DNA from: Triticum aestivum
Lineage: Eukaryota > Streptophyta > Magnoliopsida > Poales > Poaceae
NCBI RefSeq assembly: GCF_018294505.1
Contig: NC_057809.1
Coordinates: 138,048,979 to 138,112,978, forward strand
Reading direction: 5' to 3'
Length of the DNA stretch: 64,000 nt
The notes under the pieces were generated by a model. It was not told the DNA's origin and ran no database searches. It saw only the letters and a program-made list of their open reading frames with translations. Below, piece by piece: positions 1 to 11,557 of the stretch; positions within the stretch are counted from its first letter, which is position 1, and each line of letters starts with the position of its first letter. The translations under genes and the position numbers were made by a program.

Positions 1-8
1 CCGATTGG

Positions 9-2057
9 GTGCCGATCATGGAATTCACCGCCGCGGATGTTTTTCAGCGCTTGCCCCTCGGCGACATTCTGAATTCACTAAGGACTCTCTCTTTGTCAGG
101 AGAGCCATGGCCGGATTATGGCCAACAGGATTGGGATGCGGAAGACGAAGAAATTCGACGCCCACCCACCACCCACTTCGTAGCCACTGTCGATGATTTA
201 ACTGACATGCTCGACTTCGACTCCGAAGACATCGACGGTAGGATGATGATGTAGGAGACGAACACGAACTAGCGCCTATAGGGCACTGGAAAGCCACCTC
301 GTCATATGACATATACATGGTGGATACACCCAACGAAAGCAATGGCGACGAGATAGCGGAGGATGACCCCTCCAAGAAGCAACCCGAGCGCTGACGTCAG
401 CGGCGCCGCTCTAAGTCCCGCCAAAGCAAAAGTGGTGATACCGGCACAGGAGATAATAACACTCCGGATAGCGCCGAAGACAACAACAATCCCCTCCAGC
501 AAGATTTAGAGCAGGAGGATGAAGGAGCCAGCTCTCCTGAGAGAGCGGCAGATGGAGAGGAGGAAGATGACAATTACATGCCCCCCTCCGAAGACAAGGC
601 AAGCCTCGGCGATGATGAATTCGTCATCCCAGAGGATCCCGTCGAACAAGAATGCTTCAAGCGCCGGCTTATGGCCACGGCAAATATCCTGAAGAAAAAG
701 CAGCAGCAGCTTCAAGCTGATCAAGATCTGCTAGCTGACAATTGGACTGAAGTCCTCGCAGCCGAGGACTATAAACTCGAGCGGCCCTCCAAGAGTTACC
801 CAAGGCGCAGGTTACTACCCCGACTGGAGGAAGAAGCGTATCATATGGCTGATCGGCCACCTCGTGGCCGCGATAGAGAGGCATTCCAGCCAAAAGCTCA
901 GCCTCCACCCCAACGCCATTCAAATAAAAAGGCATGGGGAGATACGCCAGATCTACGAGACATATTGGAGGATAGGGAAAAGCATTCAAGATCGATCTAC
1001 GGGTCACGAGGGCGCACCACTCTGCGAAACGACAAACGTCACGCCGGATACAGTAAAAGCAAATCCGGCCGGGCTGAACACAGCGGGCAAAACCCATTCG
1101 AGCTGCATCGAGATATAGCCCAGTACAGAGGTGCCGCACACCCCTTATGCTTCACAGACAAAGTAATGGAACATCAATTCCCAGAAGGTTTCAAACATGT
1201 AAACATTGAATCATACGACGGCACAACAGATCCCGCGGTATGGATTGAGGACTTCCTCCTCCACATCCACATGGCCCGCGGTGATGACTTACATGCCATC
1301 AAATACCTCCCACTAAAGCTCAAAGGACCAGCGCGACATTGGCTTAATAGCTTGCCAGTGGACTCCATTAGCTGTTGGGAAGATCTGGAAGCCGCATTCC
1401 TCGACAACTTTCAGGGCACTTATGTGCGACCACCAGACGCCGATGATCTAAGCCACATAATTCAGCAACCAGAAGAGTCAACCAGGCAATTCTGGACTCG
1501 ATTCCTCACAAAGAAAAATCAAATCGTCGACTGTTCGGATGCGGAGACCTTAGCAGCTTTCAAGCACAACATCCGAGACGAGTGGCTAGCCCGGCACCTT
1601 GGCCAGGAAAAGCTGAAATCTATGGCATCTCTCACGACGCTCATGACCCGCTTTTGTGTAGGAGAAGACAGCTGGCTGGCTCGCAGTAATAACATATCAA
1701 AGAACCATGGTACCTCAAATACCAAGGACGGCAATAGCAGGTCACGTCGCAACAAGCATAAGCGCCGCATTAACAGCGAAAATACTGAGGATACGGCAGT
1801 CAATGCCGGATTCAAAGGCTCTAAACCCGGTCAACGGAAAAAGCCATTTAAACAAAGTACGCCGGGCCCATCCAGCTTGGACTGCATACTCGATCGCTCG
1901 TGTTAAATACACGGCACCCCAAACAAGCCAGCTAATCACACCAACAGGGATTGTTGGGTGTTCAAGCAGGCCGGTAAGTTAATTGCCGAAAACAAGGACA
2001 AGGGGCCGCATAGCGATGACGAGGAAGAACCCCGGCAGCCGCACACTGCAAGATAGA
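9..2057 (+). pseudogene. gag: gag polyprotein of the Tat-lineage element, broken
   Basis: Gag forms the virus-like particle that packages element RNA. An acidic N-terminal part reads from 9 (or the second ATG at 18) to about 244, then the frame shifts. The new frame meets TGA at 392-394, after which an open stretch runs to TAA at 1904-1906 (442 residues counting from the ATG at 578). The retrotransposon gag domain lies at about 1180-1680: a YDGTTDP motif near 1213, WLNSLP near 1340 and the FW-TRFLTKKNQ region near 1490. The frame continues past the TAA into a zinc-finger-like segment (C-x2-H-x8-H-x4-C, 1901-1954), with the stop codon lying inside the motif. A further TAG follows at about 2055. 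At least three disruptions make this a pseudogene, although the domain is well preserved. Confidence 0.8.
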
Positions 2058-2074
2058 AGAGGTTTCCCTCGCAA

Positions 2075-2750
2075 GTGCGGACGGTGAACATGATATACGC
2101 AACCCACATTCCCAAGAGGGAGCGGAAGCGTGCGCTCAGGGACGTATATGCATTGGAGCCAGTCGCCCCAAAATTCAACCCTTGGTCCTCCTGTCCGATT
2201 ACCTTCGATAGCACTGGTCCTAGACCCAATCATCGACGGATTTCACCTCACTCGAGTCCTTATGGACGGCGGCAGCAGCCTGAACCTGCTTTATCAGGAC
2301 ACAGTGCGCAAAATGGGTATAGACCCCTCAAGGATCAAACCCACAAAAACGACCTTTAAGGGCGTCATTCCAGGCGTAGAGGCCCACTGCACAGGCTCCA
2401 TTACACTGGAAGTGGTCTTCGGATCCCCGGATAACTTCCGAAGCGAAGAGTTAATCTTCGATATAGTATCGTTCTGCAGTGGTTATCACGCGCTGCTCGG
2501 ACGAACCACATTTGCTAGATTCAATATGGTACCGCATTATGCATACCTCAAGCTCAAGATGCCAGGACCTCGCGGAGTTATTACAGTCAATGGAAACATA
2601 GAGCGCTCTCTCCGAACAGAGGAGCACACCGCGGCCCTTGCAGCAGAAGCGCAAAGCAGCCTCTCAAGGCAATCTACCAGTTCGGCGTTTCAAAGCCCAG
2701 ACACCTTCAAGCGCGCTCGGGGCAATCGACAAATAGACCGCCTGGCGTGA
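2075..2750 (+). pseudogene. Aspartic protease (retropepsin-like) segment of the Tat-lineage element
   Basis: This segment would cleave the Gag-Pol polyprotein. It starts in the gag frame at 2075 and shifts frame near 2200; the protease reads from 2130 to the TGA at 2748-2750 (206 codons). The active-site motif is LMDGGSSLN near residues 45-53, with the D-G-G variant seen in this lineage instead of DTG/DSG. A second conserved block, SGYHALLGRTTF, lies near residue 120, and a LKLKMPGPRG block follows. A reverse transcriptase domain would normally come next, but the frame ends in FKRARGNRQ and then a stop. The corresponding segment of the element at 24847-34594 does lead into a reverse transcriptase, so the loss here is a structural feature of this copy or subfamily. 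Confidence 0.8.
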
Positions 2751-3194
2751 TCTGAGCTCGCGTAGCAATACGGCGGCCACCCCAATCCCAGCCCAACGGC
2801 GATATTCATGTCACGCGTACATAATTACACATTAAAAATACCATGGGCACAGGTGGGGAGGGGGGTACAACTGCGGCACGCCCCAAAACGCGGCCTAAAC
2901 CGCACTAGGGGCTTCCCGTTTGGTTATTTTTCTTTTTATTTCAGGACTTTAATCTCTGGAAACACTATCCGGTAGCTCTATTGCCAAACACATGATACAA
3001 CAACCAAGGAGGCAGACAGCTACATTATACAACGGAATTCCCAGGTTGATTACAGATTTCATATCATTCCTCAGCTCGCCCTTGGAAGGGACGTAGTCCT
3101 ACTCTTTTGCTTATTGCACCATCTGTATCACTCTGCTTTAATGCAATTTTTTAATAAATAATGCATGACATTACGACAATTATTGCATTCTTGT

Positions 3195-3237
<43 letters not shown>

Positions 3238-3979
3238 TCATTAATGACGCCTTGCAACCGTACACTCTAGTATGGCCAATACACCAGGGGCTTACGTACC
3301 CCACAATGCGGTGTGAAAAGTCCGAACACTTTCACAAGTGCGGCACCTCGAACTTATAGCATTATATGCATCAGCTCCGGATCATGTCTTTGGTCAAATG
3401 TTGGGTTTGCCCGGCTCCTATGTTTTGGTACCTTACGTTCCGCTCTATCGGCTAAGGTAGCGCTAGGAGAACTACTGCGATTGTGCCCCGGTTCTGCCAG
3501 GCTGAGCACCTCAGTAGAGAAAGCTAAAACTGACTGTCATGATAAGGCGAGAGACTGGTCGCTGTTCGGCGAGGTTTTTCGAGTCCTTAAAGACTTATGC
3601 TGCTTAGGGCGAGGGGTCGGCTCTGTCCAGCTTACAGGCGTGTATCGCGCCTCGAATTCGGCCTTCCGAATACCAGGGGCTTCGCCGAAATTTAAAATTA
3701 TAGAATTCTATGGTAAGTGAGAGTGATAAAGCATCATTAGTCCGGTTGCCTTGTTCGTTGTGCTGAACACCTCCCTCGAAGGACCCAAACATGGGAACAA
3801 GAGTGCTCAGGTTTATCCCGAACACCCCAGCACTCGTGGCATGGGGGCAGAAGCCGAGGACTAGCCATCTCTTAGATTGGATAAACAGCCAAACAGAAGG
3901 TAATATTTTAAATTCTAACAAGCGTTGCATAGCGAACACGATACAAGTTTTCATACATACAGGACCAAACGAGCAAGTC
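2751..3979. other. Non-coding spacer of the gag-protease-only element
   Basis: About 1.2 kb without a recognisable domain on either strand. It holds A/T-rich stretches, a TA/TG microsatellite (3195-3237) and several short CAGGGGCTTAC/CAGGGGCTTCG words resembling this family's polypurine tract (near 3288 and 3674). It replaces the position where reverse transcriptase, RNase H and integrase lie in the fuller relative. Confidence 0.6.
3195..3237. repeat. (TA)n(TG)n microsatellite
   Basis: About eight TA dinucleotides run directly into about thirteen TG dinucleotides in the element spacer. A compound dinucleotide repeat, likely length-variable. Confidence 0.95.
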
Positions 3980-6900
3980 TCATTCAAATATTACATTTTG
4001 TGAACACTCATCCGCGATAAGACAGGCACCCAGCAGAACACCCTCGTAGTACATCTCGGGGTGGCGGTGCTCCCTGCCCTCCGGTGCCCCCTCCTTGATC
4101 AGCTTCACGGCGTCTAGCTTGACCCACTGCATTTTTACACGGGCGAAAGCCCAGCGTGCACCTTCAATGTAGACGGATTGCTTGACGACCTCCAGCCGTG
4201 GGCAGGCATCCACCAGCCGCCTCACCAGGCCGAAGAAGCTATTTGGAAGGGCGTCGCTAGGCCACAACCGGACTATGAAGCCCTTCACGGCCTGATCGGC
4301 CGCCTTATGTAGCTCGACCATCTGCTTCAGCTGGTCGCTCATTAGCACCGGATGTTCGGCCTCAGCATACTGAGACCAGAACAGCTTCTCCGTCGAGCTC
4401 CCGTCCTCGGCCTGGTAAAATTGTGCAGCATCGGACACACTGCGGGGCAAATCTGCGAATGCTCCTGAAGAGCTCCGGATTCGGGTAAGTAATCGGTAAT
4501 TCACTCTTACATGCTTGCTTTGCATATAGAAAGCCTTACCCGCCGCTATCTTCTTCATTGCGTCGATCTCCTGAAGGGCCTTCTGGGCCTCGGCCTTGGC
4601 ACTCTTCGCGCTCTCATGGGCTGCGGCAAGTTTAGACTCTCGCGTCTTCAAGTCAAGCTCCAACGCCTCGTGCTTCGTCACGAGAGCCTGGAGCTCTTGC
4701 TGCACCTCGCCCACCCGAGCCTCGTGCCTCTCTTGCTCGGTGCGCTCCTTGGCCGCTGTATCTTCGGCCTTGGTCGGCGCTTGCTTCAGGGTCGCCACCT
4801 CGGTCGTGGCCCCTGGCAAAACATACAATGATCCTGTCATTTTGCAATCGCATCCTTTTTTATATATACATATATCTATAGACGGGGTATTACTTACCCT
4901 CGTTCTCCTCGAGCTGCCTCTTGACAAGGCCGAGCTCTTTCTTGGACCCGTCGAGGTCCTGCTTCAGTATGGCTACCTCCGCAATTAGTGCGGCGGACGC
5001 CAGCAGCGAAGCCTGCATATGCATGTTGACATACTTATATTAGACTCCTGTGATATAATTTGATCCTTTGTTTGGCTTTTCTTTGTGAACACCGAACAAA
5101 GCATCAGGGGCTACTGTCTATGCGGTAATATTCCTACTACATTTTAAAAAGCACTTACCTCGAAGCCTGTTAGAAGGCTAGTACAGGCTTCAGTCAATCC
5201 GCTCTTGGCGGACTGAACCTTCTGGATCACCGCACTCATGATGGTGTAGTGCTCCTCGTCGATGGAAGCGTTGCGAAGCGCCTCCAGCAGGTTGTCCGGT
5301 GCCTCCGGATGGGCAGAGGTCACCGGCATAGGCGTTTTGCCCCCCTTAAAAGGGGACCGCCTGCCCGAGCTCGGAACCGTTGGAGGGTCCGGTGCGGTGT
5401 TTGGCTGAGGGCCGAACTCGGAGCTCTCGGGGACCCCGTCCCCTCAGCTCCCGGAGTCCGGAAGGTCGCCTTGAGGCGCCTCCGGGACTGTCCCCCCTCG
5501 ATCCGGTGCCTCTTGAGACAGCACCTCGGCGTCATCGGCTGGATGAGCGGAGGTGGCGATCGGGACTGGATCGCTATCCATGTCCGACGAGCCTAGGGAG
5601 CCGTCCGAGGATACCTCGATATTGGCTCGGGGCGGCCTGCACAATTGAGTTTGGCGTTAGGAAAAGTAGTGCGACAAAGGAATCCTATGGGTAACTTTTG
5701 TATCCGAATACTTACGATCTCCCCGAGGGCTTGGCCCTGGGCAACCACTCGTCTTCACTTTTGTCGGCGGCGGTGGAGCTGTCCGGAGGGAGAGTCCTTC
5801 CCTTCTTGGACCCTCCGGCCTCCCCAGTTGGGGCGGCCTTCCTTTTCTTGTCTCCCACAGTCGGTGGAGGAGCCTCTTCTTCCTCTTCCTCGTCTTCGGG
5901 GGAAGAGTGCGCCGCAGAGTCATCGGACGGTGAGTCCGACGATGCCTGGCGTCGAGAACTCTTTTGAGCTCCCTTGGCCTTCTTGGTCTTCTCCGGCACC
6001 TTATAAGGGGCCGGAGTCAACATCTTTGCCAGAAGGGCGTCTGTGGGGCCTTCGGGCAAAGGAGCCGGATAGTCGATCTGTCCGGCCATCTTCTGCCAGT
6101 CCTGTCAGAGGCACGGGAGTTTAGATCCCACATAGAGTCAATCTACATAAAAATAAGTATCCTGTGAAAGGTAAAACAACTTACCGCACTGGCGTGGCGC
6201 TTCGCGCTGAATCCACAATCCTCAGTGATGGGGGGAGGGACCTCGGCGCTCTTGAACAACACCCTCCAGGCATCTTCATGAGTCGTATTGAAGAGCATGT
6301 TCAGAGTTCGGTGTTGCGCCGGATTGAACTCCCACAAGGTGAACTCCCGTTGTTGGCACGGGAGTATCCGGCGGATGAGCATAACCTGGACTATGTTAAC
6401 GAGCTTGAGCTTCTTGTCCACCATGTTTTGAATACATGTCTGGAGTCCGGTCAGCTCTTTTGACTAACCCCAGGACAGGTCCTTCTCCTTCCAGGAAGTG
6501 AGCCGCATGGGGATGCCAGATCAGAACTCGGGGGCCGCTACCCATGCGGGGTCGTGCGGCTCGGTGATATAGAACCACCCCAATTGCCACCCCTTTATGG
6601 TTTCCACAAAGGAGCCCTCGAGCCATGTTATGTTGGGCATCTTGCCCACCATGGCGCCTCCACACTCCGCCTGGCGGCCGCCCACCACCTTCGGCTTGAT
6701 GTTGAAGGTCTTCAGCCATAAGCCGAAGTGGGGCTTGATGCGGAGGAAGGCCTCGCACACGACGATAAACGCCGAGATGTTGAGGATGAAGTTCGGGGCC
6801 AGATCGTGGAAATCCAGGCCGTAATAAAACATGAGCCCCCGGACGAAGATATGGAGAGGGAATCCCAGTCCGCGGAGGAAATGGGTGAGGAATACCACCC

Positions 6901-7135
6901 TCTCATGGGGCCTGGGGGTGAGGATGAGTTGCCCCTCATCTGGGAGCCGGTGCGCAATGTCGTCGGGCAGGTATCCGGCTCTCCTCAGTTTCTTAACGTC
7001 TCCCTCCGTGATGGCGAAGACCATCCACTTGCCTCCCGCTCTGGACATGATTGGAGAAGGTGGAGATGGAAGTGAGGACTTGGGCGCTAGAGCTCGAGTG
7101 TGCGGGAGCGGATGAGCAAAGGAGGAAGAAGGCAT
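3980..7135 (-). CDS. Antisense spliced gene of the Tat element (Transposase_28 / 'putative gypsy type transposon' family), six exons, partly broken
   Basis: Transcribed opposite to gag. Exon 1 starts at the ATG at 7135 and carries the domain Pfam calls Transposase_28: motifs RAGYLPDDIAHRLP, HFLRGLGFPLH, LMFYYGLDFHDLAPN and FLRIKPHFGLW at about residues 55-150, then WFYITEP. Exons judged from canonical sites are 7135-6185 (donor GTAAGT 6184-6179), about 6103-5716 (donor 5715-5710), 5636-5159 (donor 5158-5153), 5012-4898 (donor 4897-4892), 4812-4540 (GTAAGG) and 4452-3980. Exon 2 encodes a basic/acidic low-complexity stretch with a poly-Glu run; exons 4-5 encode a heptad-rich coiled coil. In-frame stops at 6521-6523 and near 6465, plus a frameshift in exon 3, interrupt it. 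Function is unknown. Similar antisense genes are known between integrase and 3' LTR in Tat-lineage elements such as maize Grande; despite the Pfam name there is no evidence of transposase activity. Confidence 0.7.
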
Positions 7136-7589
7136 GGATAGAAAGGTGAATCCTTATCCCTTTATGTGGGCGGACAAAACTAAGTGTCCCCACTTGCCTG
7201 GTAAAACTCGCTTATTCCCCAAGCGCCGCAATTGATGGCGCGGTTGGGTTACCCATGCCCGTATTGATGAGAATCCCGTAATAAGGGGACACGATCTCTG
7301 CTTTGACAAGACGTGTCGAAAAACTGCCTCGCGTTATGTGCGGGGCTGGTTAAAAGAAATGGTTCGAATAATCACCGGGCCATGACGTAACGTCGTGTTG
7401 CCAAAACAAGCCAGCAAATTAGATCTGCGAAGATATGATTCTCTCTACGGTGGAATGTGGAACTTATTTTTGCAGGGTCGGACACTATCCTCATATTCAA
7501 ATTCTTCTGTGATGTATTCGGAGAAGGAACCCGCCTTGCAATGCCGAAGACAATACTGCGCGCCGGACTCATCGTCATTGAAGCCTGGT
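7136..7589. other. Spacer between the antisense gene start and the polypurine tract
   Basis: About 450 bp with no coding content. It would hold the promoter of the antisense gene (reading leftwards), but I see no convincing TATA box or other site. Confidence 0.5.
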
Positions 7590-7600
7590 TCAGGGGCTAC
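7590..7600 (+). promoter_or_regulatory. Polypurine tract of the Tat-lineage element
   Basis: The purine-rich word CAGGGGCTAC lies directly before the LTR start TGAGGGAGTC. This is the position where plus-strand DNA synthesis is primed. The same word, as its complement, flanks the 3' LTR of the related element at about 25318-25330. Confidence 0.75.
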
Positions 7601-8081
7601 TGAGGGAGTCCTAGATTAGGGGGTCTCCGGACAGCCGGACTATCTCCATCGGCCGGACTGTTAGACTATGAAGATACAAGATTGAAGACTTCGTCTCGTG
7701 TCCGGATGAGACTCTACTTGGCGTGGAAGGCAAGCTAGGCAATACGTATATGGATATCTCCTCCTTTGTAACCGACCTTGTGAACCCTAACTCTCTCCGG
7801 TGTCTATATAACCCGAAGGGTTTTAGTCCGTAGGACAACAATCACAACATACAATCATACCATAGGCTAGCTTCTAGGGTTTAGCCTCTCTGATCTCGTG
7901 GTAGATCTACTCTTGTAACACCCATATCATCAATATTAATCAAGCAGGACGTAGGGTTTTACCTCCATCAAGAGGGCCCGAACCTAGGTAAAACTTCTTG
8001 TCCCCTGCCTCCTGTTACCATCCGGCCTAGACGCACAGTTCGGGACCCCCTACCCGAGATCCGCCGGTTTTGACACCGACA
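7601..8081 (+). repeat. 3' LTR of the Tat-lineage element, 481 bp
   Basis: Starts TGAGGGAGTCC and ends GACACCGACA, giving TG...CA ends. It is homologous in reverse to the LTRs at 24847-25317 and 34123-34594. A TATA box (TATATA, 7805-7810) lies about 205 bp from the start and marks the U3/R promoter. A degraded inverted repeat, perfect in the related LTRs, flanks the TATA box. Confidence 0.9.
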
Positions 8082-9376
8082 CTATGAGAACCAAGGGATT
8101 CTCCCATGGACATGTACCTGTGACAGCATTAAAGGTGCGAGGGAAGGGGAAGAGGTCATATGCATTCTCAAAAGATTTGAAGATAAATCAGTTTAGAAGA
8201 CATTGACCTCATAGTGCGAAGACATTCACTCATAGGTAGAGAGTTGGTTCCAGATTTGTACGAATCCACGAATAAGTACAAGTGAGGAATCTAACTACTT
8301 TGTGAAGCATAAGTGAATATACTAGGCATGTTATGAGATGCAGTATGAGATAGATCCAATTTGTGTGAACAGAAACTACTTGTGGTAGAAAAGGATGAAT
8401 CTATCGGATCAAAAGGACTGTAAAAAGAAGGTTTTATTTACCACACGAGGAACTGCTAGACGGAGTGGGAGAGGAGGCTGAGCAGTTCGATCTTCCGTGC
8501 CCTAACTTGGTGATGGAGGACACCTACGGCGATGGTGGAGAAGACGATGTCCACGGCCGGCGTGAGGACGGTGTCGGTGAGGTCGCGACAGCTAAGCGCT
8601 TCGTCGCCAGCGTCGTCGAGGGCTAGCGGTGGCGCTAGGGTTTGTGCGAGAGTGGAAGAAGAAATAATGACTGGGGTGAGGCGTGTATTTATAGGGATAG
8701 GGACGGCACCGTGTTATTACACAAGTGCCCCTGGCGGTTCACATCTGAAGGACACGTGGCGATCATGCAACATATTGGAGGTTGTTCCATGTTCCCACGC
8801 ACGCCTGGATTGTCGGGTGGTCGTTCCCACTTCTCCGGGTTTTAGGTTGAAGGATTTAGCGTTGAAAACAACAGATTAATGTTTGTCTCTATGTCTTCTG
8901 CTGACAAGGACGCAGAGAAGACATTTTGACAGTGTCAATAGAATGCATATGATTTGGATAGATAGACTTAAGATAGAAGCATAGAGGGGTTAGGGTCCGA
9001 TCACATTCACTTAGTTCAAAAGATTCAACGTGAAGACATAGCTATAAGTGAATGCTGTAGAGGACAAAAACCAAATCAGTACATTGAACATAAACATGAG
9101 GTCATGTTAACATTGAAGACAAACAGAAAGCGAAGACTTTGCAAATGTAACACCAACAAAAAGTATTCCAAACAGGAGTTTGGTGGTGGCGTTACCCACC
9201 ATATAGGAAATATTAGACCCAGACACGGCGCACAATTATCGTGGCACTCCGAAGTCAATTCCATGTTAATGTATTCACACTCAGAATGTAAGTCTTCATT
9301 GATTGAAGACATACGTTACTTCGTGTGTTGCACATCTAAGTCATCAACATGCATAAGTGTTAGGATGTGTGCCTGA
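8082..9376 (-). repeat. 3' untranslated region and probable truncated 3' LTR of the Copia element
   Basis: No recognisable protein. On the minus strand a TATAAATA box lies at about 8686-8693. It is followed by a GC-rich leader (8690-8460) that looks like an LTR promoter with its transcribed leader. The inner boundary and polypurine tract are not clear, and no terminal sequence matching 15398 onward is present, because the Gypsy element cuts it at 8081. Several GAAGAC words recur, as in the 5' LTR. Confidence 0.5.
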
Positions 9377-11365
9377 TCACAGGACATTTGAGGATTCCAA
9401 GATATTTAGCTCACACCGTAACTTGCAAAACCTCTTCTCATCCAAGGGCTTTGTGAAGATATCTGCCAGTTGCTCTTCAGTGTTGACGTGTATGATATCA
9501 ATATCTTCCTTCATGACACGATCTTTGAGAAAGTGATGACGAATTTCAATGTGCTTTGTCTTTGAGTGCTGAACTGGGTTGTTAGCAATCTTGATGGCGC
9601 TCTCGTTGTCGCAGTAGAGTGGTACTTGCTTCAGATGAATGCCATAGTCTTTGAGTGTTTGCTTCATCCATAGAAGCTGAGCGCAACAAGATCCAGCAGC
9701 AATGTATTCAGATTCAGCAGTGGAGAGAGATACACAGTTCTGCTTCTTTGAAGACCAACATACAAGTGATCGTCCCAGAAAGTGACATGTGCCTGATGTA
9801 GACTTGTGATCCACCTTGTCACCAGCATAATCAGCATCCGAGAATCCAACTAGATCAAACTCTGAGCCATTTGGATACCATAATCCTAGAGTTGGGGTGT
9901 GAGCCAAATATCGAAGAATTCGCTTCACAGCTAAGTGATGCGATTCCTTTGGTGTCGCTTGGAATCGGGCACACATGCAAACACTAAGCATGATATCTAG
10001 CCTAGATGCACATAAATAAAGCAAAGAACCAATCATGGAGCGGTATACCTTTTGATCGAACTCTTTACCATTGTCGTCGGGACCCAGATGGTGTTTAGCT
10101 GGCATTGGCGTCGGGTAGCCTTTGCAGTCTTGCATTCCAAACTTTTTTAGGCAATCTTTGAGGTACTTCTCTTGAGATATGAAGATGCCGTTGCGTTGCT
10201 GTCGTATTTGAAGACCAAGGAAGAACTTTAGCTCACCCATCATGGACATCTGATATTGCTCTTGCATCATATATCCAAACTCATCACTATATTTCTGGTT
10301 GGTGCAGACAAAGATAATGTCATCCACATATATTTGGCACACAAACAGTTCACCATCATATGTCTTCGTGAAGAGAGTGGCATCCAGGGAACCAGGTTTG
10401 AAGCCTTTTCTCTTCAGGAAGTCTTTGAGTGTGTCATACCAAGCTCGAGGGGCTTGTTTAAGGCCATACAGTGCCTTTTTGAGCTTGTAAACCATGTCAG
10501 GATGTTTTGGATCTTCAAAGCCAGGCGGTTGTGCAACATACACTTCTTCTTCAATCTTGCCATTGAGAAAAGTGCTCTTCACATACATTTGATACAGAAG
10601 AATTTTATGATGATTTGCATAGGCCAGTAGTATGAGTATAGCTTCAAGCCTAGCCATAGGAGCAAATGTTTCATCAAAGTCAATTCCCTCAACTTGAGTG
10701 TATCCTTGAGCAACGAGACGAGCTTTGTTTCTAAAAACTTGACCATGCTCATCTTGCTTGTTGCGATATATCCATTTAGTGCCTATGATATTGTGCTTAC
10801 AAGGATCAGGACGCTTGACCAGTTCCCATACATTATTCAACTCAAATTGTTGAAGCTCTTCTTGCATAGCTTGAATCCATTCAGGTTCCATAAAAGCTTC
10901 ATCAACTTTCTTTGGTTCAGATATTGAGACAAATGCGAAGTGTCCACAAAAAATTGCTAGTTGTGCTGCCCTTGAATGAGTGAGTGGACCAGGTGCATCG
11001 ATGATGTCAATTATTCTCTCAATCTGTACTTCATTTGCAACACAAGGATGAATAGGACGAAGATTTTGCTCTTGCTGATCATTGTCATCGTTAGAAGGAT
11101 TGTCTTCAGGCTGAGCATTGTCTTCAGGTTGATCAGGTGCAGAGATGATGATTTCCTCTTCAGGCTGAGCTTCAGATGGTATGATTTCTCCAGTTCCCAT
11201 AAGCTTGATGGTTTCACTGGATGGAACTTCATCTAGTACATTTGGCAGGTGCTCTCTTTGCGAGCCGTCAGTCTCATCGAACCGCACATCCACAGTTTCA
11301 ATCACTTTATAGTGAAAGAGGTTGAAGACTCTGTAGGAGTGTGAATCCTTTCTGTATCCAAGCAT
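9377..11365 (-). CDS. pol: Copia reverse transcriptase and RNase H, open over 662 codons
   Basis: Copies element RNA into DNA inside the particle. The N-terminal part (about residues 1-60) continues the integrase C-terminal region ([13 protein letters not shown]). An acidic linker follows. The reverse transcriptase begins near residue 165 with [36 protein letters not shown] lies near residue 220, [18 protein letters not shown] near 265 and the catalytic YVDDIIF near 347. RNase H motifs include [15 protein letters not shown] and [14 protein letters not shown], then the C-terminal [12 protein letters not shown]. The segment is intact to its stop, which is unusual among its neighbours. It is in the same frame as the integrase upstream, from which a single TAG (11558-11560) separates it. 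Start at 11365 is simply the first ATG after that stop; in the working protein this would be part of one polyprotein. Confidence 0.9.
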   Translation of the reverse strand: MLGYRKDSHSYRVFNLFHYKVIETVDVRFDETDGSQREHLPNVLDEVPSSETIKLMGTGEIIPSEAQPEEEIIISAPDQPEDNAQPEDNPSNDDNDQQEQNLRPIHPCVANEVQIERIIDIIDAPGPLTHSRAAQLAIFCGHFAFVSISEPKKVDEAFMEPEWIQAMQEELQQFELNNVWELVKRPDPCKHNIIGTKWIYRNKQDEHGQVFRNKARLVAQGYTQVEGIDFDETFAPMARLEAILILLAYANHHKILLYQMYVKSTFLNGKIEEEVYVAQPPGFEDPKHPDMVYKLKKALYGLKQAPRAWYDTLKDFLKRKGFKPGSLDATLFTKTYDGELFVCQIYVDDIIFVCTNQKYSDEFGYMMQEQYQMSMMGELKFFLGLQIRQQRNGIFISQEKYLKDCLKKFGMQDCKGYPTPMPAKHHLGPDDNGKEFDQKVYRSMIGSLLYLCASRLDIMLSVCMCARFQATPKESHHLAVKRILRYLAHTPTLGLWYPNGSEFDLVGFSDADYAGDKVDHKSTSGTCHFLGRSLVCWSSKKQNCVSLSTAESEYIAAGSCCAQLLWMKQTLKDYGIHLKQVPLYCDNESAIKIANNPVQHSKTKHIEIRHHFLKDRVMKEDIDIIHVNTEEQLADIFTKPLDEKRFCKLRCELNILESSNVL

Positions 11366-11557
11366 AAAACCTTCATGTGCTTTCGGTGCAAATTTTGAAG
11401 TGTGATGTGGATCCTTGATCCAGCACCTAGCACCGAATACTCTGAAGTAACTGACATTTGGCTTCTTACTAGTTAGGAGCTCATAGGATGTTTTGTTCAG
11501 AAGCTTGCGAAGATAAACACGGTTGATGATATGGCATGCAGTATCAATGGCTTTAGG

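Larger units (their letters stand above)
1..8081 (+). mobile_element. Tat-lineage Gypsy LTR retrotransposon, 3' part, lacking reverse transcriptase and integrase
   Basis: The 5' LTR lies before the window. Reading along the + strand there is a broken gag, a retroviral-type aspartic protease, about 1.2 kb without coding capacity, an antisense multi-exon gene, a polypurine tract and a 481-bp 3' LTR. Between the protease (ending about 2750) and the antisense gene I find no reverse transcriptase, RNase H or integrase on either strand, so this copy is a gag-protease-only, non-autonomous form. Its LTR and antisense gene match those of the fuller element at 24847-34594, which places it in the same lineage. 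The 3' LTR abuts Copia sequence at 8082, so it was probably inserted in that Copia element. The expected 5-bp duplication would be CTATG, but the left flank is outside the window. Confidence 0.85.
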
